DNA of 64,000 nucleotides from AC-32 sp963715575 (GTDB taxonomy: Bacteria > Actinomycetota > Thermoleophilia > Gaiellales > Gaiellaceae), in the NCBI GenBank assembly GCA_963715575.1, contig OY970250.1, positions 682,001 through 746,000 on the forward strand, given 5' to 3'. The first letter of the stretch is position 1. Every line of letters begins with the position of its first letter. The notes beneath the pieces are model-generated. The model was not told the DNA's origin and searched no databases. It worked only from the letters and a program-made list of their open reading frames with translations. The position numbers and the translations under genes are program-made. This document shows positions 58,941 through 64,000 of the stretch, piece after piece.

Positions 58941-60200
58941 ATGGCGACCAAGCAGGTCCACGGAGCCGCCGTGCGTAAGCAACGGGAGCGCTACGTGCCC
59001 CGCGGGATCGCGACCACCGACTTCGTCGTCGCCCGCGGAGAGGGCGCGACGCTCTGGGACGCGGACGGGAACGAGGTGCTCGACTTCGCCGGCGGGATCG
59101 CGTGCCAGAACCTCGGGCACAACCCGGAGGCCGTCGTCCGCGCGGTGCACGCGCAGGTCGACCACTACCTGCATCAGTGCTTCATGGTCGGGATGTACGA
59201 GCCGTACGTCGAGGTCGCGCGCCGGCTGGACGCGCTCTGGCCGGGCGAGACCGAGACGAAGACGCTGCTCGTCAACTCCGGCGCGGAGGCGGTCGAGAAC
59301 GCGGTCAAGATCGCGCGCGCCGCGACCGGACGGCCGAGCGTCGTCGTCTTCGACCGCGCCTTCCATGGCCGCACGAACCTGACGATGGCGATGACCTCGA
59401 AGCTCGTCTACAAGCAGGGCTTCGGCCCGCTCGCGCCCGAGGTCTACCGGGCTCCGGCGCCTTACCCGTACCGCGGCGTCTCGGTCGAGGACGCACTCGC
59501 CGGCCTGGAGCTGCTCTTCAAGCAGGACGTGGCACCCGATGCCGTCGCCTGCGTGGTGCTCGAGACGGTGCAGGGCGAGGGTGGCTTCATCCCCATGCCG
59601 GCCGAGTTCATCGCCGCGCTGAAGGAGCTCTGCGAGCGGCACGGGATCGTCTACGTCGCCGACGAGGTGCAGTCCGGCTGCGGGCGCACCGGCGCCGTCT
59701 GGGCGATCGAGCACGCCGGCGTCGAGCCTGACCTGATCGTCGCCGGCAAGACGCTCGGGGGCGGCCTGCCGCTCGCGGCCGTCACCGGCAAGACGGAGCT
59801 GATGGACGCGCCGCACCCGGGCGGCCTCGGCGGCACCTTCGGCGGCAACCCGGTCTCGTGCGCGGCCGCGTGCGCCGTGCTCGATCAGCTCGCCGAGCCG
59901 GGGTTCCGTGAGCGCGCCGAGGAGATCGCGTCGCTGCTGCGCGGGCGGCTCGACGAGCTGGCCGCCCGGCACGAGGCGATCGGCGAGGTGCGCGGGCTGG
60001 GGGCGATGCTGGCGCTCGAGTTCACGGAGCCGTCGGGCGAGGTCTCGAAGGCGGTCACGACCGCCGCTCGGGAGCAGGGCCTGCTGCTCCTCTCCTGCGG
60101 GCTGTACGGCAACGTCATCCGTTTGCTGCCGCCGCTGACCGCGACGGACGAGGAGCTCCAACGCGGGCTCGAGATCCTCGAGCGATCACTGCCCGCTTAA
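58941..60200 (+). CDS. class III aminotransferase (4-aminobutyrate/acetylornithine type)
   Basis: The 419-residue protein has the fold type I PLP pattern: LWDADGNEVLDFAGGIACQNLGHNP, LLVNSGAEAVENAVKIARAATGR, the FHGRTNLTMAMTSK helix, VVLETVQGEGGF, Asp241 in VYVADEVQSG for the PLP nitrogen, and Lys270 in VAGKTLGGGLPL as Schiff base. The sequence is close to GabT/4-aminobutyrate aminotransferases; the true amine substrate (GABA, putrescine, ornithine) cannot be fixed. ATG 58941 has no clear ribosome site. Confidence 0.9.
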   Translation: MATKQVHGAAVRKQRERYVPRGIATTDFVVARGEGATLWDADGNEVLDFAGGIACQNLGHNPEAVVRAVHAQVDHYLHQCFMVGMYEPYVEVARRLDALWPGETETKTLLVNSGAEAVENAVKIARAATGRPSVVVFDRAFHGRTNLTMAMTSKLVYKQGFGPLAPEVYRAPAPYPYRGVSVEDALAGLELLFKQDVAPDAVACVVLETVQGEGGFIPMPAEFIAALKELCERHGIVYVADEVQSGCGRTGAVWAIEHAGVEPDLIVAGKTLGGGLPLAAVTGKTELMDAPHPGGLGGTFGGNPVSCAAACAVLDQLAEPGFRERAEEIASLLRGRLDELAARHEAIGEVRGLGAMLALEFTEPSGEVSKAVTTAAREQGLLLLSCGLYGNVIRLLPPLTATDEELQRGLEILERSLPA

Positions 60201-60216
60201 CCCGTAGTCTGCTTCT

Positions 60217-60708
60217 GTGACGACCGACTCGTTCGAGCGGAGCGCGGCCGCGATGGAGGCCGAGACGACCATCCGCGGGCTGCTCGGCACCGCCTGCCGT
60301 GAGGCGGTCGAGCTGCTCGACGCCAGCGCCTGCGCGATCTCCCGGGTGATCGGCGACCTGCTCGTCGGGCTCGACGAGCACACGACCTCGGAACGGCCCC
60401 TCGCCTGGGGACACGAGTACCTGATCTCCGATTTCCCGCTCACGCGCGAGGTCGTCGAGAGCGGCGAGCCGCGCTGGGTCTCGCAGCTCGACTCGGATGC
60501 CGACGAGCACGAGACGGCCCTGCTGGCGAAGATCGGCTTCGGGTCGGTCCTGATGGTCTGCCTGCCGGCGAACGGCAGCTGCTGGGGGCTCGTCGAGGTC
60601 TACCTCGAGGACGGACGCTTCGAAGCCGAGCGCGCCGAGCTGGCCGCACGCTTTGCCAAACGGGTCGGCACGTTCCTGGAACGGTTGGAGCCGCCGCAGA
60701 CCGTCTGA
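60217..60708 (+). CDS. GAF domain protein
   Basis: A 163-residue single-domain protein: helix TTIRGLLGTACREAVELLDASACAISRVIGDLLVGLDEH, WGHEYLISDFPLTREVVESGEPRWV, LAKIGFGSVLMVCLPANGSCWGLVEVYLED and a final helix. This is a complete GAF domain without an attached enzyme, so it is a small sensor or binding protein. GTG 60217 lies 16 bases after the aminotransferase stop. Confidence 0.85.
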   Translation: MTTDSFERSAAAMEAETTIRGLLGTACREAVELLDASACAISRVIGDLLVGLDEHTTSERPLAWGHEYLISDFPLTREVVESGEPRWVSQLDSDADEHETALLAKIGFGSVLMVCLPANGSCWGLVEVYLEDGRFEAERAELAARFAKRVGTFLERLEPPQTV

Positions 60709-60728
60709 GCCCTGCTAGCTTGGACCCC

Positions 60729-60881
60729 GTGGCCGAGCAGCACCGAGTTGTGTGCCCGCACTGCGGGAAGGAGTTCGAGGGCGAGCTGCTCGCCGCCGAA
60801 TCCACGCCCCGGCCGACCGGGTTCAAGTGTCCGCATTGCCGGCTGTTCGTCCCGCTCGAGCGCGCCGAGCCCGCCGCCTAA
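60729..60881 (+). CDS. small zinc-ribbon protein (50 aa)
   Basis: From GTG 60729 the frame reads HRVVCPHCGKEFEGELL, then STPRPTGFKCPHCRLFVPLE, ending at TAA 60879-60881. The two CPHC motifs form a classical zinc ribbon. It is too short for the usual gene cutoff. It could bind zinc or nucleic acid, or serve as a subunit of a larger complex. Confidence 0.8.
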   Translation: MAEQHRVVCPHCGKEFEGELLAAESTPRPTGFKCPHCRLFVPLERAEPAA

Positions 60882-60938
60882 GACCTCGACACGTATCCCT
60901 CGTTCAAGGGATAGCAGTGCGCTGCCGATAGCGACTGC

Positions 60939-63017
60939 GTGGCGGTTGATCTCTCCGTTCCGCGACCCGTCGCGGTCGCCCGCGCGGCCACGATTCCCGC
61001 ACGCCTGCTGCTCGGCGGGATCGTGGCCGCGAGCTTCCTCGTGCGCTACGTGGCGGCACTCGGGCACACGACGCCGCTCTACTTCCCCGACGAGTACATC
61101 TACTCCGGCATCGCGCGCTCGCTCGCCCAGAGCGGCCGGCCGCTGATCCGCGGCTCCTCCGCGCACTTCCCGGCGATGCTCGAGCCGCTACTGACGGCGC
61201 CGTTCTGGCTGACGAACGACCCGGCGCTCGCCTACCGGCTGACCCAGGGGGAGAACGCGCTCTTCATGTCGCTGGCGGCCGTCCCCGTCTACCTGCTCAT
61301 GCGCCGGCTCGGTGGCGGGATGTGGGCCGCCCTGGCGGCGGCGGCCCTGACCGTGGCCTCGCCGGACCTGTTCTTCTCCTCGTTCCTGCTCGCCGACGCG
61401 ATCGCGTACCCGCTCGTGCTCGGCGCCGTCTACCTCGGCGTCTGTGCGCTCGCGGAACCGTCGCGCCGGCTGCAACTCGGCTTCGCCGCGCTGGCGGTGC
61501 TCGCAACCTTCGCGCGGATCCAGTACGTCTTCCTGCCGCTCGTCTTCGTGGCCGCCTCGCTCGTGGTCGAGCGCGGCTCGGTGCCGAGCGTCTGGAAGCG
61601 GTTCCGGCTCTCCGTGCTGCTCTACGCGGCCCCGCTCGCGTTCGCCGCCGCGCTCGGGCCGAAGCGGCTGCTCGGCTACTACTCGGGCGTCGCCGACCTG
61701 CACGTCAGGCCCGGCGAGATTGCGCACTGGCTCGGCACCGACGCGATGCTGCTCGCCTACGCGGCCGGCTTCGCGCTCGTCCCGGCCGCCGTCGTCGGGA
61801 TCGCGCTCGCGCTCTGGAAGCCGATCTCCCGCGCGGAGTCCGGCTTCGCGGGGCTCACGGTCGGGCTGCTGCTGGGGCTCTTCGCCGAGGCGGCGCTCTA
61901 CGCGACGAACGGCTCCGACCGCTTCCAGGAGCGCTACCTGATGGTGCTGCTCCCGCTCGTCTTCCCGGCCTTCGTCGTCTGGCTGCAGCGCGGCCGGCCC
62001 GCGAAGCCGGCGGTGGCGCTCGTCGCGGTCGGGCTGCTGGCTCTCTCCGCACGCGTGCCGCTGTCGGGCTACACGGTCAGCGACTTCAAGCAGGACTCAC
62101 CGTTCCTGATGGGCGTCTTCCGGCTCGAGAAGGCGGTCGGGGTCGGCGACGGCTCGCTGGCGATCGCACTCGGCGCCGCCGTGCTCGCCTGCCTGGCGGT
62201 GGCCGCGGCGTTCAAGGAACGGTTCGTCTGGGTCGCCGTGGGCGCGACGATCGTCGCCTCGTGCGCGGTCTCGGTCGGCGCGGTCTCGTTCGACCGCCAC
62301 GTGGTCCGCACCGTGCGCGCGACCTACCTGCCCCCGGACGCGCGCTGGGTCGACCACGCGAAGGTCGGCGACGCGACGCTGATCCAGACCCCGGCCACGC
62401 CTCACGCGCGCGCACACGAGCAGCTGTTCTGGAACTCCTCGCTCACGCGGCTCGCCTTCCTCGACCAGGCCTCGCCGATCGACGCCTTCGGCCGACCGCA
62501 CGTGACGGTCGCCGACGACGGGCGCCTCCTGCTCGGCGGCAAGACGATGCGCGGGCCGCTCGTGATCTCGAACTTCGCGGTCCGGGCGCGGCTGACCGGC
62601 GCGGTCCCGGTCGCGACCGGCGCCGACTACGAGCTCTGGCGCCCGGCCGGCACGCCGCGGATGGCGCTCTTCGTCGGCGGCCTCTACCACGACGGCTGGC
62701 TCTCGCCGGCCGGCCACCTGACGGTCTACCCCGCCGCCAACGGCCGCGTCACGGGCACGCTGCGCTTCCCGCTCTCCCTCCCGAAGCAGACCAGGCCGAC
62801 CACGCTGCGCCTACAGGGCCCGGGCGTCGACCGGCGCGTGACCATCGTCCCCGGCAAGAGCATCGTCGTGACGGCACGCGTCACCCACCGCGGGCCGTGG
62901 AGCCTGAGCTGGCACTCGAACCGGATCGGCTACCTCCAGCCGGACGACCGCCCGATCAGCGTGCGGGCCGGGATGCCGACGTTCGGCGGCAGCGACCGCG
63001 CTAGCTCGGCTGCGTGA
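60939..63017 (+). CDS. GT39/ArnT-like membrane glycosyltransferase
   Basis: The 692-residue protein has a GT-C fold with about ten to twelve membrane helices in the first 450 residues. The first extracellular loop carries the conserved acidic FPDEYIYSGIARSL (catalytic Asp-Glu). Residues about 460-690 are a soluble beta-rich extracellular domain. Such enzymes move a sugar from a polyprenyl-phosphate carrier to lipid or protein outside the membrane. GTG 60939 is used. The 3' end overlaps the convergent VOC gene by 17 bases. Confidence 0.85.
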   Translation: MAVDLSVPRPVAVARAATIPARLLLGGIVAASFLVRYVAALGHTTPLYFPDEYIYSGIARSLAQSGRPLIRGSSAHFPAMLEPLLTAPFWLTNDPALAYRLTQGENALFMSLAAVPVYLLMRRLGGGMWAALAAAALTVASPDLFFSSFLLADAIAYPLVLGAVYLGVCALAEPSRRLQLGFAALAVLATFARIQYVFLPLVFVAASLVVERGSVPSVWKRFRLSVLLYAAPLAFAAALGPKRLLGYYSGVADLHVRPGEIAHWLGTDAMLLAYAAGFALVPAAVVGIALALWKPISRAESGFAGLTVGLLLGLFAEAALYATNGSDRFQERYLMVLLPLVFPAFVVWLQRGRPAKPAVALVAVGLLALSARVPLSGYTVSDFKQDSPFLMGVFRLEKAVGVGDGSLAIALGAAVLACLAVAAAFKERFVWVAVGATIVASCAVSVGAVSFDRHVVRTVRATYLPPDARWVDHAKVGDATLIQTPATPHARAHEQLFWNSSLTRLAFLDQASPIDAFGRPHVTVADDGRLLLGGKTMRGPLVISNFAVRARLTGAVPVATGADYELWRPAGTPRMALFVGGLYHDGWLSPAGHLTVYPAANGRVTGTLRFPLSLPKQTRPTTLRLQGPGVDRRVTIVPGKSIVVTARVTHRGPWSLSWHSNRIGYLQPDDRPISVRAGMPTFGGSDRASSAA

Positions 63018-63420
63018 ACATCCAGCGGTGGCCCTCGAGGTCCGCCGCCGAGTAGAGCCGGCCGAACGGCTGGTCCTCAGGCTCGCGCAGGATCTCGGCC
63101 CCCGCGGCCCGCGCCCGCTCGTAGTGCGAGTCGAGGTCGGCGACCTCGACGTTCACGCCGTCGACCACCCACGGCACCGCGAGCCAGCGCGCCGCCTGCT
63201 CGCACTCCTGCGCGTGCCGCTTCGGGCTGCGGTACTCCGGCCCGGGCCAGCCGAGCATGACGGTCGCGCCGTCGAGCGAGAGCTCCGCGTGCGTGACGCG
63301 GCCCTCGTCATCCGTGTAGCGCTCGTCCGCCTCCTCGAAGCCGAACGCCGTGCGCAGCCAGTCGATCGCGGACCCGACGTCTTCGTACGAGATCATCGGC
63401 GTGGCCGCGGCCACGGTCAC
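63001..63420 (-). CDS. VOC family protein (glyoxalase-like)
   Basis: The 139-residue protein has the VOC pattern: ATPMISYEDVGSAIDWLRTAFGFEEADERY, THAELSLDGATVMLGWPG, VNVEVADLDSHYERARAAGAEIL and SAADLEGHRWMFTQ. It starts with GTG 63420, which overlaps the stop of the sigma factor gene (GTGA), so it is co-translated with it. Function unknown. Confidence 0.85.
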   Translation of the reverse strand: MTVAAATPMISYEDVGSAIDWLRTAFGFEEADERYTDDEGRVTHAELSLDGATVMLGWPGPEYRSPKRHAQECEQAARWLAVPWVVDGVNVEVADLDSHYERARAAGAEILREPEDQPFGRLYSAADLEGHRWMFTQPS

Positions 63421-64000
63421 ACGCAGTCTTTGAGCCCCTGCGCTTCCGGCAGCGACTCGAGCTTCTTGAGCGTGTTGTTCTCGATCTGGCGGATTCGCTC
63501 GCGCGTCACGCCGAAGGCCCGGCCGACCTCCTCGAGCGTGCACGGCTGCGCGCCGGACAGGCCGAAGCGGAGCTCGATCACCTTGCGGTCGCGCTCGGGG
63601 AGCGAGGCGAGCGCGTTCTCGATGTCCTCGCGGCGGAGCGAGACCTGGGCCGTGTCGTAGGGCGACTCGGCCTGCTCGTCCTCGACGAAGTCGCCGAGCT
63701 CGGACTCCTCCTCCTCGCCGATCGGCTTCTCCAGCGAAACCGGGTGCTGCGCCATGCGCAGGATGTCGCGCACCTCCGCGGTCGTCATCTCGAGCTCGAC
63801 CGCAATCTCGTCGGGCCGCGGCTCGCGGCCGAGGCGCTGGACGAGCTGGCGCTCGATGTGCACGACCTTGTTCAGCTTCTCCACCATGTGCACCGGGATG
63901 CGGATCGTCCGCGCCTTGTCGGCGATCGCCCGCGTCACGGCCTGCCGGATCCACCAGGTCGCGTAGGTGGAGAACTTGTAGCCCTTGCGGTAGTCGAACT
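63417..64000 (-). CDS. rpoD: principal-type RNA polymerase sigma factor, C-terminal part
   Basis: The gene starts beyond base 64000. The visible 193 residues begin in region 2 (DYRKGYKFSTYATWWIRQA, the -10 recognition and melting helix), then region 3 (TIRIPVHMVEKLN), and region 4 with the helix-turn-helix TLEEVGRAFGVTRERIRQIENNTLKKL that reads the -35 box. The match to RpoD/SigA-type sigma-70 is very strong. An acidic linker (EEEESELGDFVEDEQAES) lies between regions 3 and 4, as in group 1/2 factors. Confidence 0.93.
   Translation of the reverse strand, partial: FDYRKGYKFSTYATWWIRQAVTRAIADKARTIRIPVHMVEKLNKVVHIERQLVQRLGREPRPDEIAVELEMTTAEVRDILRMAQHPVSLEKPIGEEEESELGDFVEDEQAESPYDTAQVSLRREDIENALASLPERDRKVIELRFGLSGAQPCTLEEVGRAFGVTRERIRQIENNTLKKLESLPEAQGLKDCV

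Noticed and set aside
1..64000. CRISPR array, rRNA operon, insertion sequence with transposase, or integrase
   Set aside because: I looked for regular direct repeats with spacers, rRNA-like conserved blocks and transposase or recombinase motifs and found none in the window.

Overview
The window is a GC-rich chromosomal segment with GTG starts, small 4-bp translational overlaps and a gene repertoire (SARP/AfsR regulator, cyclase-STAND regulator, class III aminotransferase, many MFS pumps, UgpC-type sugar ABC transporter) that suggests an actinobacterium. The protein style (CydB C-terminus, RpoD-like sigma factor, NhaA-thioredoxin fusion) looks most like the class Thermoleophilia (Gaiellales/Solirubrobacterales). 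That is an inference from sequence feel, not from a search.

Layout. 0-15 kb: end of cytochrome bd subunit II, a beta-phosphoglucomutase/GH65 disaccharide phosphorylase pair, a tandem pair of quinone-oxidoreductase paralogues with two trailing genes, an NhaA-DsbA fusion, and a complete sugar ABC transporter operon (ATPase, binding protein, two permeases, all on the minus strand). The transporter and the phosphorylase pair probably form one oligosaccharide uptake and phosphorolysis module. 15-25 kb: a decayed accessory region. It holds two tRNA-Thr(GGT) 3'-half fragments that look like attachment-site scars, a cyclase/STAND/TPR regulator between them, a fragment of a permease gene with its own terminator, a 85-bp fragment of a carboxypeptidase gene, a two-component system with a frameshifted kinase, and broken hydrolase, cyclase and HAD genes.

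25-43 kb: a stress-related region. It contains a Clp-fold protease, a CRP/FNR regulator flanked by two copies of one palindrome, Hsp20, a ClpB/ClpC-type ATPase, an MFS pump, YceI, an HdeD-like protein, a large SARP regulator, a lipid kinase, a DUF1269-like protein, a secreted acid phosphatase and several small stress-type proteins. Three promoters here (YceI, HdeD-like, DUF1269-like) share the same triple heptamer repeat with identical spacing. The spacing is of the kind SARP proteins recognise and the SARP gene lies among them; this is the most interesting signal I see.

43-64 kb: MFS transporters with a CaiB-type CoA transferase, a MarR regulator divergent from a pump with a palindrome between, an Asp-box (BNR) protein coupled to a ThiS/MoaD-like protein, a stand-alone TIR-like protein with a beta-rich C-terminal domain (possible defence effector), CBS protein, two gene remnants, SDR, GNAT, MMPL exporter with a RibD-like reductase, 1-Cys peroxiredoxin, GABA-type aminotransferase, GAF protein, a zinc-ribbon peptide, a GT39/ArnT-like membrane glycosyltransferase, a VOC protein and the 3' end of a principal-type sigma factor gene cut by the window edge.

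Several genes carry single-base frameshifts (around 22.87, 23.89, 24.64, 25.03 and 33.50 kb), often in short G/C runs. These may be real decay or uncorrected assembly indels; both readings are noted at each gene.
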